Source of the DNA: an uncultured Clostridia bacterium
GTDB taxonomy: Bacteria; Bacillota; Clostridia; TANB77; CAG-508
NCBI GenBank assembly: GCA_934182465.1
Contig: CAKPRG010000002.1
Span: 1 to 64,000, forward strand
DNA length: 64,000 nucleotides
Reading direction: 5' to 3'
Positions 47,401 through 55,254 of the stretch are shown here, piece by piece. Both the position numbers and the translations under genes were made by a program. The notes under the pieces were generated by a model. It had not been told where the DNA came from, made no database searches, and was given only the letters and a program-made list of their open reading frames with translations. Numbering within the stretch: position 1 is the first letter of the stretch; each line of letters opens with the position of its first letter.

Positions 47401-48315
47401 GGTCAATTATATAATAAAACAAATCACATTTTACAAATATCAGGCTGGACATTATCTACAGATGCTGGAGACAGTGTACAGATAAAAATAAATGGTGCAG
47501 TTCAAAATGTTAATAGATTTGAAAGAAGTGATTTGAATTCTAAAGCAAATGAATATGGTGGTGTTTCAAAAAATAAAACCGCTGGTTATAAATGTTCAGT
47601 AGATGTTTCAAATTATGGAGAAGGAATTTACAATATTGAGATAAATATTATTTCAAGATGGGGTGAAATTATCGAATCTGTAAACCGAAATATAGAAATT
47701 TCTTTCTCAAGATATGCTGGTGTAGATGTTTCAGTACATAATGGAAAAGTAGATTGGCAAAGATTAAAAAATCAAGGAATTGAATTTGCAATATTGCGTA
47801 TTGGATATGGTCAAAATGATAGTCAAAAAGATTCAACTTTTGAATACAATTATTCTGAATGTAAAAAATATGGAATAAAAGTAGGTGTTTATTTATATAG
47901 TTATGCTATGAGTGTAGAAGATTCAGAGAAAGAAGCTAATAATTGCTTGAATTGGTTAAAAGGAAGACAGCTAGACTTACCAGTTTACTATGATATCGAA
48001 AATGATAAAGGTTCATATAGACAGGATTCTTTGAGCAAAGAAACTTTAACTAATATGGCTCTAACATTTTTAAATAAAGTTTCAAACTCAGGATACAAAG
48101 CAGGTTTCTATTCTAGCAAATATTGGTTAGAAGCAAAATTAGACATGAGTCAAATAGAAAATAACTATTCTGTATGGGTTGCACATTATACATCTTTAGT
48201 TCAAACAACATACAATGGAAAATATGATATTTGGCAATGGATTGATGGTAAAAATGATAATACTTTAGGTGGATTTGACAGAAACTGGTGCTACAGAAAA
48301 TCTTTAATGCAGTAA
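44437..48315 (+). CDS. secreted GH25 lysozyme with eight Ig-like repeats
   Basis: 1292 residues. Signal peptide (about 1-27, cut near VFA), an acidic Glu/Asn/Lys linker (about 28-150), eight repeats of about 117 residues (about 155-1091) in alternating types A and B, then a GH25 lysozyme domain (about 1092-1292): AGVDVSVHNGKVDWQRLK, FAILRIGYGQ, LPVYYDIEND with the catalytic Asp/Glu, IWQWIDG. Repeats carry the sentence SGWAVS and RPDINSISNQYGG, typical of extracellular Ig-like wall modules. No LPXTG motif, so it may be secreted or held non-covalently. GH25 enzymes cut the MurNAc-GlcNAc bond. GGGGGAGA precedes the ATG. Confidence 0.92.
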   Translation: MKKVKFIVSLMLIFTILFPYANTVFAVYENELVNTTKQNSEELQNEVLADNTSISEEENKDEAKEEIKVESNKTEKNEIVENVVEDDKTIVNNVEEKNITVVTENVTEKNTNTNNEKNNQSKEAVDNEKEKINSKTESTITTKDKKVESVQVETKGILILDTLQDGKSITTPITEYLRIAGWAVANDANVKIKLYINGVCWLQDMKRTSRPDINSISNQYSGVTKNAGYEENLYVGSLPEGRHTVRIDQVDSKGKVISSLSRTLVVHRENFKSTMCIDAPNNNQTIYVPSQKNITVAGWAISTESKAKMKIYVDNVLKSENVKRYTRTDVDKISAPYGGTATTKNAGFSANINIENLQEGNHKIKVEQVDRSGKTIDSQEKTIYIKSGYRGILLSDTLQDGKTITTPTTEYLRVAGWAVSDDPNVKIKLYINGACWLQNMKRTSRPDINSISKQYGGATKNAGYEENLYVGSLPEGRHIVRIDQVDSRGKVVSSISKTLVVHRENFRGTMCIDAPSNNKTIYSLGEKVLNISGWAVSTEPKAKIKIYMDNTLITENANRGSRPDVNSIANQYGGTSITPKSGFSASINVEKTNEGTHKIKVEQVDRSGKTINSQEKTIYIKSGYRGILLSDTLQDGKTITTPTTEYLRVAGWAVSDDPNVKIKLYINGACWLQNMKRTSRPDINSISKQYGGATKNAGYEETIYVGALPEGRHIVRIDQVDSRGKVISSISKTLVVHRENFRGTMCIDAPSNNQKIYVPSQKNITVSGWAVSTEPKAKIRIYMDNTLVTENASRYARPDVNLIANQYGGTSITPKSGYSANINVEKLQEGTHKIKVEQVDRSGKVINSQVKNVYIKSNYKGILTLDTVPQNGLTLNTPSTENLRVSGWAVSDDPNAKISLYIDNGCWIKDMKRTSRPDINSISNQYGGVTKNAGYEGTINILGLTEGSHLLKIEQVDSRGKIISTFARTIIVKREKFRGIVCIDSPISGQLYNKTNHILQISGWTLSTDAGDSVQIKINGAVQNVNRFERSDLNSKANEYGGVSKNKTAGYKCSVDVSNYGEGIYNIEINIISRWGEIIESVNRNIEISFSRYAGVDVSVHNGKVDWQRLKNQGIEFAILRIGYGQNDSQKDSTFEYNYSECKKYGIKVGVYLYSYAMSVEDSEKEANNCLNWLKGRQLDLPVYYDIENDKGSYRQDSLSKETLTNMALTFLNKVSNSGYKAGFYSSKYWLEAKLDMSQIENNYSVWVAHYTSLVQTTYNGKYDIWQWIDGKNDNTLGGFDRNWCYRKSLMQ
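44902..47709 (+). repeat. tandem repeats of 705 bp inside the GH25 gene
   Basis: Four A-B units with a period of exactly 705 bases between 44902, 45607 and 46312. Units 2 and 3 are almost identical at DNA level from about 45601 and 46306 for more than 200 bases, while the fourth unit and the last B repeat have diverged. Protein-coding repeats, not a CRISPR array. Confidence 0.9.
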
Positions 48316-48324
48316 TTAAATTAT

Positions 48325-48464
48325 AAAATATGATATATATTGTTTGAAATACCGCGTAAGCGATTAAACGAGCTTGCGAGTGCGAATGGAGCAATCTTCA
48401 TTATAAAATAGAAAAACGAAGATTGCGACACCAAGGTATAGAAAACAATATATTATCATATTTT
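48325..48464. repeat. MITE-like element, copy 3 (140 bp)
   Basis: Starts 10 bases after the GH25 stop codon. Left end AAAATATGATATATATTGTT (48325-48344), right end GAAAACAATATATTATCATA (48441-48460). Just inside the left end lies ACCGCGTAAGCGATTAAACG, the complement of copy 1's right flank, and near the right end CACCAAGGTATA, the complement of copy 1's left flank. A central hairpin GCAATCTTC / GAAGATTGC replaces the long core of copy 1. Confidence 0.78.
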
Positions 48465-48575
48465 TTTAATTAATAAGTTTTTAATTTTAAATATAATTTG
48501 AATGAATAAAAACTATTATTTAAAATAAAAATTATGCACATGTTAATATATTGCAAAATTTTGTATACATAAATA

Positions 48576-48605
48576 TTGACAAATTTGTAAAAAATATAGT
48601 ATAAT
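48576..48605 (+). promoter_or_regulatory. sigma-A type promoter for the aspS T-box transcript
   Basis: TTGACA (48576-48581), 18-base spacer, TATAAT (48600-48605). Both boxes are perfect matches to the consensus. Confidence 0.8.
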
Positions 48606-48611
48606 AATCTA

Positions 48612-48838
48612 TGTCAAATTAAATATATTTTGCAATGAAGATGAAAGTAAATTTAGAAAATGTTTTTATTAGAGAGAAGTGTTAATGAGCTGAGAGCACT
48701 TTAAAAACAAAAATTTATGAAACACATTGGAGCAAATTTTAATAAAGAGGAAAACTTTTAGTTTTCAATTAGGGTGGTACCGCGGAAGTAGAGCTTTCGT
48801 CCCTGTAATGCAAGTTACAGAGATGAAAGCTTTTTTGT
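48612..48838 (+). promoter_or_regulatory. T-box riboswitch of aspS with Asn (AAC) specifier
   Basis: Stem I base CAATG (48633-48637) pairs with CATTG (48725-48729). The AGTA box is in GAAAGTAAATTT on the 5' side. The distal arm AAGTGT / GCACTT closes a loop with GAGAG. The specifier loop, between AAATTT and the base stem, reads ATGAAACA; by analogy with the glyQS T-box the codon is the triplet followed by A and the base stem, AAC at 48721-48723. The T-box proper is AGGGTGGTACCGCGG (48771-48785). The terminator AGCTTTCGTCCCTGTAA / TTACAGAGATGAAAGCT plus T run is at 48791-48838. Confidence 0.88.
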
Positions 48839-48909
48839 ATAATTTAAAATTTAAAGTTAAGCTGAATTTCTAAAACTTGTATTATTCAAAAAAGGAAGGA
48901 GCCAAAAAT

Positions 48910-50667
48910 ATGAACAAGTACAGAACATATAACTGTTCAGAAATTAGAGAAAAAAATGTAGGAGAAGAAATTAAACTTGCAGGTTGGGTAGACACAATTA
49001 GAGATTTAGGAGGAGTTTTATTTATTGATTTAAGAGATCAATATGGAATTACACAAATTGTAATTTCTGGTGATGAAGAAAAAGTAAATGAAGCTGCTAG
49101 AATTCCAGTTGAATCAACAATATCTGTTAGTGGAAAAGTTAGATTAAGAGATGATGAAACTGTAAATGAAAAAATTCCTACTGGAAAAGTTGAATTATTT
49201 GCAGAAAACATTGAAATATTGGGTAAAAGAACAAAACCATTACCTTTTGATATTCAAAATAATAGATCTGTTAGAGAAGATTTAAGATTAGAATATAGAT
49301 TTTTAGATTTACGTTCAAGAAAAGGAATTGAAAATCTAAAAGTTCGTGCAGAACTTTTACAATTCTTAAGATTACAAATGATAGAACAAGGATTTTTAGA
49401 AGTTCAAACACCAATACTTACAAGTTCATCACCAGAAGGTGCAAGAGATTATTTAGTACCAAGTAGAGTTTATCCAGGAAGATTTTATGCATTACCACAA
49501 GCACCACAACAATTCAAACAATTGTTAATGGTTTCTGGTATAGATAAATATTTCCAAATAGCACCATGTTTTAGAGATGAAGATGCAAGAGCAGATCGTT
49601 CACCTGGAGAATTTTATCAATTAGATATGGAAATGGCTTTTGCTGGACAAGAAGATGTTTTTGAAGTAATGGAAAAAGTTATTTACAATACATTTACAAA
49701 ATTTTCAACTAAAAGAGTTGGAGAATATCCATTCCCTAGAATACCATACAATGAAGCTATGTTAAAATATGGAACAGATAAACCAGATTTAAGAAATCCT
49801 TTAATTATTCAAGATGTAACAAATATTTTTGAAAAACTTGATATAAAAGTATTTAACGGAAAAATAGTAAGAACAATTACACTTCCAAAAGGTGCTTCTG
49901 CAACAAGAAACTTTTATGATGATATGACTTCATTTGCAATTAATGAATGTCATGCTAAAGGATTAGCTTGGTTAAAAGTTGGGGAAGACAGAAGTTTGCA
50001 AGGACCAATTGCTAAATTAATAGATGATGAATCAAGAGAAGCTTTACTTACACAAACAGGTACAGAAGCAGGTGATAGCATATTCTTTATAGCAGAACAT
50101 AAAGGAATTGTAGAAAAATTAGCTGGACAAATTAGAGAAGAAATTGCGATAAGACAAGACTTATTAGAAAAAGATGTATATAGATTTTGTTGGATAGTAG
50201 ATTTTCCAATGTTTGAAATTGCAGATAATGGAAAATTAGAATTTTGTCATAATCCATTTTCAATGCCTCAAGGTGGAATGGAAGCATTAGAAACAAAGGA
50301 TCCATTAGATGTTTATGCATACCAATACGATATAGTATGCAACGGAATAGAACTTTCTTCTGGTGCTGTTAGAAATCATGATCCAGAAATTATGATTAAA
50401 GCATTTGAAATTGCAGGCTACACAGAAGAAGAGATAATGAATCGTTTTTCTGCATTATTTAAAGCGTTTCATTATGGAGCTCCACCACATGCTGGTATTG
50501 CACCTGGTGTAGATAGAATGCTAATGCTTTTAACAGAAGAAGATTCTATTCGTGAAGTTGTTGCGTTCCCAATGAATAGTAAAGCACAAGATCTTTTAAT
50601 GGGTGCTCCTGGCATTGTTTCAGAAAAACAATTAAGAGAAGCTAATATAAAAATAGATAAAAAATAA
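48910..50667 (+). CDS. aspS: aspartyl-tRNA synthetase, bacterial type
   Basis: 585 residues from ATG 48910, eight bases after AAGGAAGGAG. N-terminal anticodon-binding OB domain (GEEIKLAGWVDTIRDLGGVLF, key Trp and Asp), class II catalytic core with FRDEDARADRSPGEFYQLD (motif 2) and GIAPGVDRMLMLL (motif 3), and the bacterial GAD insertion between them. The residue after RD in the OB loop is Leu, as in discriminating enzymes, but the position that is Lys in E. coli and Gly in many non-discriminating enzymes is Glu, so specificity is open. The T-box suggests it also serves tRNA-Asn. Confidence 0.97.
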   Translation: MNKYRTYNCSEIREKNVGEEIKLAGWVDTIRDLGGVLFIDLRDQYGITQIVISGDEEKVNEAARIPVESTISVSGKVRLRDDETVNEKIPTGKVELFAENIEILGKRTKPLPFDIQNNRSVREDLRLEYRFLDLRSRKGIENLKVRAELLQFLRLQMIEQGFLEVQTPILTSSSPEGARDYLVPSRVYPGRFYALPQAPQQFKQLLMVSGIDKYFQIAPCFRDEDARADRSPGEFYQLDMEMAFAGQEDVFEVMEKVIYNTFTKFSTKRVGEYPFPRIPYNEAMLKYGTDKPDLRNPLIIQDVTNIFEKLDIKVFNGKIVRTITLPKGASATRNFYDDMTSFAINECHAKGLAWLKVGEDRSLQGPIAKLIDDESREALLTQTGTEAGDSIFFIAEHKGIVEKLAGQIREEIAIRQDLLEKDVYRFCWIVDFPMFEIADNGKLEFCHNPFSMPQGGMEALETKDPLDVYAYQYDIVCNGIELSSGAVRNHDPEIMIKAFEIAGYTEEEIMNRFSALFKAFHYGAPPHAGIAPGVDRMLMLLTEEDSIREVVAFPMNSKAQDLLMGAPGIVSEKQLREANIKIDKK

Positions 50668-50823
50668 AATTAGTTTTTATTAGATTAATATGTATAAAAG
50701 TTGCTTAGTTTATATAAATGAATAATGTAATAGAATAAATAAAATATTGGTTAAATAATCAGATTAAAATTGTAATATTTTTTAAATTTAAACATATATA
50801 AATTATAAAGTGAGGGGTTGTTT

Positions 50824-51753
50824 ATGGTTTATATTGATATTTTAAAGAAAACAGAAGATTTATCTTTTTATTTACCTAAAAGTTATATAAAACTTTTAGG
50901 TAGACCAATATTTTTTTTATTAAGATTTACGAATAAAATTTTACAAATACAAATAGAAGAAAAAACAATTTTATTATTACCAAATTCGAATGCAAAGTCT
51001 TATGAAAAATTAAATAGAAAACTTTTGCAAAATAATAGTAAAACAGTATGTTTGTCAAAAAACTTAGAAGAAAATACAGATTTAATAGATTTTTTGAATG
51101 AAAAAAACAAAGATATTTTAGATGAAAGATGGTTATTTTCATGTTTGACGGAAAAAGTTTTGGAATATATAGTAAATCAAACAGAATCAAATATTAGAGA
51201 ACAGAAGATAGCAATATTAACAAATGAATTTGATGAGAAAATATCGGAATGGATTATTAAAATTGCACAAAAATGTAAACAACTAGAACTTGTAACAAAA
51301 GAACCAATAAAATTTAAAAAGATAGAAGAATATTTATATACAGAATATGGAATCGATATAAATGTTAATTATAATGAAAGACAAAGTCTAAAAAATGTAG
51401 ATATAATTTTAAATTTTAATTTTATTGAAGATGAAATAAATCAATTTTCTATTGCTAGAAAAGCAATAATTGTTAACTTTGAAAAGAATATAGATATGAA
51501 AAGAAAAAGTTTTAATGGAATAAATATAAATGGATATCAAATACATATGCCAACAAATTATTTTAATTATGTTATTCCTTTTCAAAAATTTTCAATAAAT
51601 AGATTATACGAAAGTTTTTTATATAAAAAAACAAGCTTAGATAACCTTTTGGAACAGATTGAAAAAGATGATGTATCAATACATTATTTAGTAGGTACAA
51701 GAGGAAAGATAAAAAAACAAGAATATTTAAAAGTCTTAAGTATGAAAAATTAA
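50824..51753 (+). CDS. hypothetical protein, function unknown
   Basis: 309 residues from ATG 50824, five bases after GAGGGG; a TTG at 50818 overlaps the Shine-Dalgarno. Lys-, Asn- and Ile-rich, no signal peptide. The middle looks Rossmann-like: IAILTNEFDEKISEWIIKIAQKC (about 125-147), IDINVNYNERQSLKNVDIIL (about 176-195). The end carries GTRGKIKKQEYL. It lies between aspS and greA with its own leader. No family recognised. AT-rich codon use like its neighbours, so probably native. Confidence 0.7.
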   Translation: MVYIDILKKTEDLSFYLPKSYIKLLGRPIFFLLRFTNKILQIQIEEKTILLLPNSNAKSYEKLNRKLLQNNSKTVCLSKNLEENTDLIDFLNEKNKDILDERWLFSCLTEKVLEYIVNQTESNIREQKIAILTNEFDEKISEWIIKIAQKCKQLELVTKEPIKFKKIEEYLYTEYGIDINVNYNERQSLKNVDIILNFNFIEDEINQFSIARKAIIVNFEKNIDMKRKSFNGININGYQIHMPTNYFNYVIPFQKFSINRLYESFLYKKTSLDNLLEQIEKDDVSIHYLVGTRGKIKKQEYLKVLSMKN

Positions 51754-51835
51754 AATAATCTATATACAAATAAAGATATATATCATAAAAAAGTACAAAA
51801 TTGTCTTAAAGTAAAAGCAAAAATACAATTAATAC

Positions 51836-51864
51836 TTGACAAATTAGTAAATAAACATTATTAT
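51836..51864 (+). promoter_or_regulatory. sigma-A type promoter for greA
   Basis: TTGACA (51836-51841), 17-base spacer, TATTAT (51859-51864), 39 bases before the start codon. Confidence 0.75.
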
Positions 51865-51903
51865 AGTATTCAATGTAAGTAACAAAGAAAGGGGACTTAT
51901 AAA

Positions 51904-52380
51904 ATGGTAGAAAAAGAATTTTTATTAACTCAAGAAGGATATGATAATCTAGAAAAAGAATTAGAATATTTAAAAACAACAGAAAGATACGCAATAGCTG
52001 AAAGAATAAAAGTTGCACTTGGATTTGGTGATTTATCAGAAAATTCAGAATATGATGAAGCAAAAAATGCACAAGCTGCTAACGAAACAAAAATAGCTGA
52101 ATTGGAAGAAAAAATTAAATATGCTAGAGTAATTGATGAATCAGAAATAGATACAGAAGTAGTACAAGTAGGAAATATTGTAAAAGTATTAGACATGGAA
52201 TACAATGAAGAAATCGAATATACAATAGTTGGTTCAACAGAAGTTGATTTAGCACAAAATAAAATTTCAAATGAATCTCCAATTGGTCAAGCTTTGTTAG
52301 GACAAAAGAAAAATAAAGTTGTTGAAGTTCAAGCACCAGTTGGTGTAATTAAATTAAAAATATTAGCAATTACAAAATAA
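51904..52380 (+). CDS. greA: transcription elongation factor GreA
   Basis: 158 residues, typical length. N-terminal coiled-coil finger (about 1-75) starts KEFLLTQEGYDNLEKELEYLK and carries GDLSENSEYDEAK (about 40-52) with the acidic tip residues; C-terminal FKBP-like domain (about 80-158) with SNESPIGQALLGQKKNKVVEVQ. GreA binds the secondary channel of RNA polymerase and stimulates transcript cleavage in stalled complexes. Single-gene unit with own promoter and terminator; AAAGGGGA precedes the ATG. Confidence 0.97.
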   Translation: MVEKEFLLTQEGYDNLEKELEYLKTTERYAIAERIKVALGFGDLSENSEYDEAKNAQAANETKIAELEEKIKYARVIDESEIDTEVVQVGNIVKVLDMEYNEEIEYTIVGSTEVDLAQNKISNESPIGQALLGQKKNKVVEVQAPVGVIKLKILAITK

Positions 52381-52395
52381 TTTAAAATAAAGTTA

Positions 52396-52430
52396 AAAGA
52401 GTATATGAGTGCGCATATACTCTTTTTTGT
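52396..52430 (+). terminator. intrinsic terminator of greA
   Basis: Stem AAAAGAGTATATG / CATATACTCTTTT with loop AGTGCG and a T run, 16 bases after the greA stop. Confidence 0.92.
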
Positions 52431-52502
52431 GTAATAGTAAAGTGCTTTAAATCTTGTTTTTTGCAATTATCATAATGTTTACTTTGTTATTGGAAATAAG
52501 AA

Positions 52503-52531
52503 TTGATATTTGGTAAATAATATAATATAAT
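52503..52531 (+). promoter_or_regulatory. sigma-A type promoter for the NUDIX gene
   Basis: TTGATA (52503-52508), 17-base spacer, TATAAT (52526-52531), 31 bases before the start codon. Confidence 0.7.
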
Positions 52532-52562
52532 TTTGTAATATATAAATAAAAGGAGAAGTAAA

Positions 52563-53033
52563 ATGAATAAAGAAAATAAACCTAAAAGAATACGTGGAGC
52601 AGGTTTAGTAAAAATAAATAATGGATATGCTTTTATGCAAAGATTAAATGTAAAACCTTCTGCTAATCCAGAAAAGCCTTATGGAGACTATTATGTTTTT
52701 CCTGGTGGAGGATTAGAAGGTAAAGAATCAATTGAAGAATGTGTAGAAAGAGAAATTTTAGAAGAACTTGGAATAAAAGTAAAAGCATTAAGAAAATTAT
52801 ATGAAAGAGAAACTAATGATGGTAGAATGTTAGAATATGTTTACTTGTGTGAATATATATCAGGAGAATTTGGAACAGGTTCAGGACCAGAATTTTCTAA
52901 TGATCCTAAATACAAAGAAAGAGGTGCTTATGTACCACAAATAATAGAAAAATCTGAAATTGAAAATATTAGATTATTACCAATAGAATTTAAAGAAAAA
53001 TTAGTAGAAGATTTAAAAAATAATAAATTTTAA
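52563..53033 (+). CDS. NUDIX hydrolase
   Basis: 156 residues. The NUDIX box is complete: GGGLEGKESIEECVEREILE (about 48-67) followed by ELGI, matching GX5EX7REUXEEXGU. It starts RIRGAGLVKINNGYAFMQRL, like housecleaning pyrophosphatases. The substrate is unknown; nucleotide sugars or oxidised nucleotides are common in the family. AAAGGAGAAG precedes the ATG. pyrH follows 104 bases later, possibly from its own promoter. Confidence 0.92.
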   Translation: MNKENKPKRIRGAGLVKINNGYAFMQRLNVKPSANPEKPYGDYYVFPGGGLEGKESIEECVEREILEELGIKVKALRKLYERETNDGRMLEYVYLCEYISGEFGTGSGPEFSNDPKYKERGAYVPQIIEKSEIENIRLLPIEFKEKLVEDLKNNKF

Positions 53034-53137
53034 AATAAAATTAATAAAAAATTAATAAATTTACAAAAAGTACTGCATTTTTTTTATAATATATGATAAA
53101 ATGAGCGTGGTAAATAAATAAAAAGGAGAATATAGAA

Positions 53138-53845
53138 GTGATAGCTTATAAAAGAGTATTATTGAAATTAAGTGGAGAGGCACTTGCAGGTAAAGAAGGA
53201 CACGGAATTGATCCAGATATAATTGGAAATATATGTGATAAAGTAAAAGAACTAATAGAAATGGGAGTTCAAGTTTCTATTGTTGTAGGTGGAGGAAACT
53301 TCTGGAGAGGATTAAAAAACGGAAAACAAATGGCAGATAGAGCTACAGCAGACTATATGGGAATGCTTGCTACAGCAATGAATGGCTTAGCTTTACAAGA
53401 TGCTTTAGAATCAAGAGGAGTTTATACAAGATTACAAACTGCAATAGAAATGAGAGAAATTGCAGAACCATATATTAAAAGAAAAGCAGAAAAACATCTA
53501 AATAAAGGTAGAGTTGTAATTTTTGCTTGTGGAACTGGTCATCCATTCTTCTCAACAGATACAGCAGCAGCTTTAAGAGCAGCAGAAACAGAATCAGAAG
53601 TTATATTGTTAGCAAAAACAATTGATGGAGTTTATTCAGCAGATCCAAAATTAGATAAAACAGCTGTTAAATATGATGAAATTTCTTATAAAGATGTATT
53701 AGCACAAGACTTAAAAGTTATGGATTCAACAGCAACTGCATTATGCAAAGACAATAATATTCCATTATTAGTATTTGCAATTAGTGAACCAGAAAACATA
53801 GTAAAAGCAGTCAAAGGTGAAAAAGTAGGAACAATTGTTAGATAA
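53138..53845 (+). CDS. pyrH: uridylate kinase (UMP kinase)
   Basis: 235 residues from GTG 53138, eight bases after AAAAGGAGA. Amino acid kinase fold: YKRVLLKLSGEALAG (about 3-17), VVGGGNFWRG (about 48-57), FACGTGHPFFSTDTAAALRA (about 128-147), DGVYSADPK (about 165-173). It makes UDP for nucleic acids and wall precursors. It opens the pyrH-frr-uppS-cdsA-rseP cluster; rpsB and tsf, commonly just upstream, are absent here. Confidence 0.97.
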   Translation: MIAYKRVLLKLSGEALAGKEGHGIDPDIIGNICDKVKELIEMGVQVSIVVGGGNFWRGLKNGKQMADRATADYMGMLATAMNGLALQDALESRGVYTRLQTAIEMREIAEPYIKRKAEKHLNKGRVVIFACGTGHPFFSTDTAAALRAAETESEVILLAKTIDGVYSADPKLDKTAVKYDEISYKDVLAQDLKVMDSTATALCKDNNIPLLVFAISEPENIVKAVKGEKVGTIVR

Positions 53846-53968
53846 TTGCAAATCAAAATATGTAGATATAATTAATTAATTTATATTATTTATATTTAAA
53901 ATTAAACGTTAAGAATTATATTTAATAAAATTTAGAAATACAAAAATAATAAAGAAAGAGGATTTTTT

Positions 53969-54511
53969 ATGAACGATTTAGAAGAAAGAATGAAAAAAAC
54001 AGTAAGTGTATACGAAGAAAATTTATCTGAAATTAGAGCAGGTAGAGCTAATCCTGCAATATTAAACAAAATTTCAGTAGAATATTATGGTGTACCTACA
54101 CCAATTAACCAAGTTGCAGGTATATCAGTTCCAGAAGCTAGAATGATTGTTATTCAACCATGGGATGTTAGTATTTTAAAAGAAATTGAAAAAGCTATTT
54201 TAGCATCAGATATAGGATTAAATCCAAATAATGATGGAAAAGTAATTAGATTAAATTTTCCAGAATTAACAGAAGAAAGAAGAAAAGAATTAGTAAAAGA
54301 CATTAGAAAAATTGCTGAAGAATCAAAAGTTGCAATTCGTGCAATTCGTAGAGATGGAATGGAAGATGTAAAAGCAAAACAAAAAAATTCTGAAATAACA
54401 GAAGATGAAAAAGCTGTTAAAGAAGATGAAATTCAAAAATTAACAGATAAATATATAGCTGAAATAGACAAAATTTTAGCAAATAAAGAAAAAGAAATCT
54501 TAAATGTATAA
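53969..54511 (+). CDS. frr: ribosome recycling factor
   Basis: 180 residues. Signature EIRAGRANPAILNKISVEYYG (about 20-40) and VPEARMIVIQPWD (about 57-69), then the long three-helix bundle with RRDGMEDVK (about 128-136). RRF splits the post-termination ribosome with EF-G. GAAAGAGGA precedes the ATG. It lies between pyrH and uppS as in most bacteria. Confidence 0.97.
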   Translation: MNDLEERMKKTVSVYEENLSEIRAGRANPAILNKISVEYYGVPTPINQVAGISVPEARMIVIQPWDVSILKEIEKAILASDIGLNPNNDGKVIRLNFPELTEERRKELVKDIRKIAEESKVAIRAIRRDGMEDVKAKQKNSEITEDEKAVKEDEIQKLTDKYIAEIDKILANKEKEILNV

Positions 54512-54530
54512 AATTTTGGAGTGAGTTATA

Positions 54531-55235
54531 ATGGAAATAGAAAATAGACCAAAACATATTGCAATTATAATGGATGGAAATAGAAGATGGGCAAAACAAA
54601 GAATGCTACCAGTTAAGTTAGGTCATAAAAAAGGAGCAGAAACACTAAGAAACATTATAAAATATGCAAATAGTATAGGAATAGAATATGTTACAGTATA
54701 TGCTTTTTCTACTGAAAATTGGAAAAGAAGTAAAGAAGAAGTTGATGCTTTAATGCAACTTTTAAAAAATTACTTAGATGATTATAGTAAAAAGGCAAAA
54801 GAAGAAAATGTAAGAATAAAAGTGATAGGAGATATGAATGCTCTATCAGAAGAATTACAATTGAGTATAAAAAACGCAATAGACTTAACAAAAGATAATA
54901 CAGGAACAACTTTTATTGTAGCTTTAAATTATGGTGGTAGAAACGAAATTACTAATGCTGTTAAAAAAATAGCTGAAAAAGTTAAAAATGGAGAATTAGA
55001 AATTGAAAATATAACAGAAAAAACTGTAGCAGAAAATTTATATACAAAAGATTTTCCAGATCCAGATATTATAGTTAGAACTAGTGGAGAACTTAGAAGT
55101 AGTGGATTTTTGACATGGCAAAGTGTTTATTCAGAATATTTATTTTTAGAAAAATACTGGCCAGATTTTTCAGAACAAGATTTTGATTATGTTATAGAAA
55201 CATATCAAAAAAGAAACAGAAGAGTTGGAAAATAA
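54531..55235 (+). CDS. uppS: undecaprenyl diphosphate synthase
   Basis: 234 residues. The cis-prenyltransferase signature HIAIIMDGNRRWAK (about 8-21, with the catalytic Asp) and LRSSGFLTWQSVYSEYLF (about 188-205) are intact. It builds the C55 lipid carrier for wall polymers from FPP and IPP. The 3' end is followed 19 bases later by the preferred cdsA start. IPP supply must come from genes outside this window. Confidence 0.97.
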   Translation: MEIENRPKHIAIIMDGNRRWAKQRMLPVKLGHKKGAETLRNIIKYANSIGIEYVTVYAFSTENWKRSKEEVDALMQLLKNYLDDYSKKAKEENVRIKVIGDMNALSEELQLSIKNAIDLTKDNTGTTFIVALNYGGRNEITNAVKKIAEKVKNGELEIENITEKTVAENLYTKDFPDPDIIVRTSGELRSSGFLTWQSVYSEYLFLEKYWPDFSEQDFDYVIETYQKRNRRVGK

Positions 55236-55254
55236 AAGCAAAGGAAGAAAGATT

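Noticed and set aside
44902..47709. CRISPR-like regular repeats
   Set aside because: The period is 705 bases and the repeats are translated as Ig-like domains, so this is not an array of short repeats and spacers.
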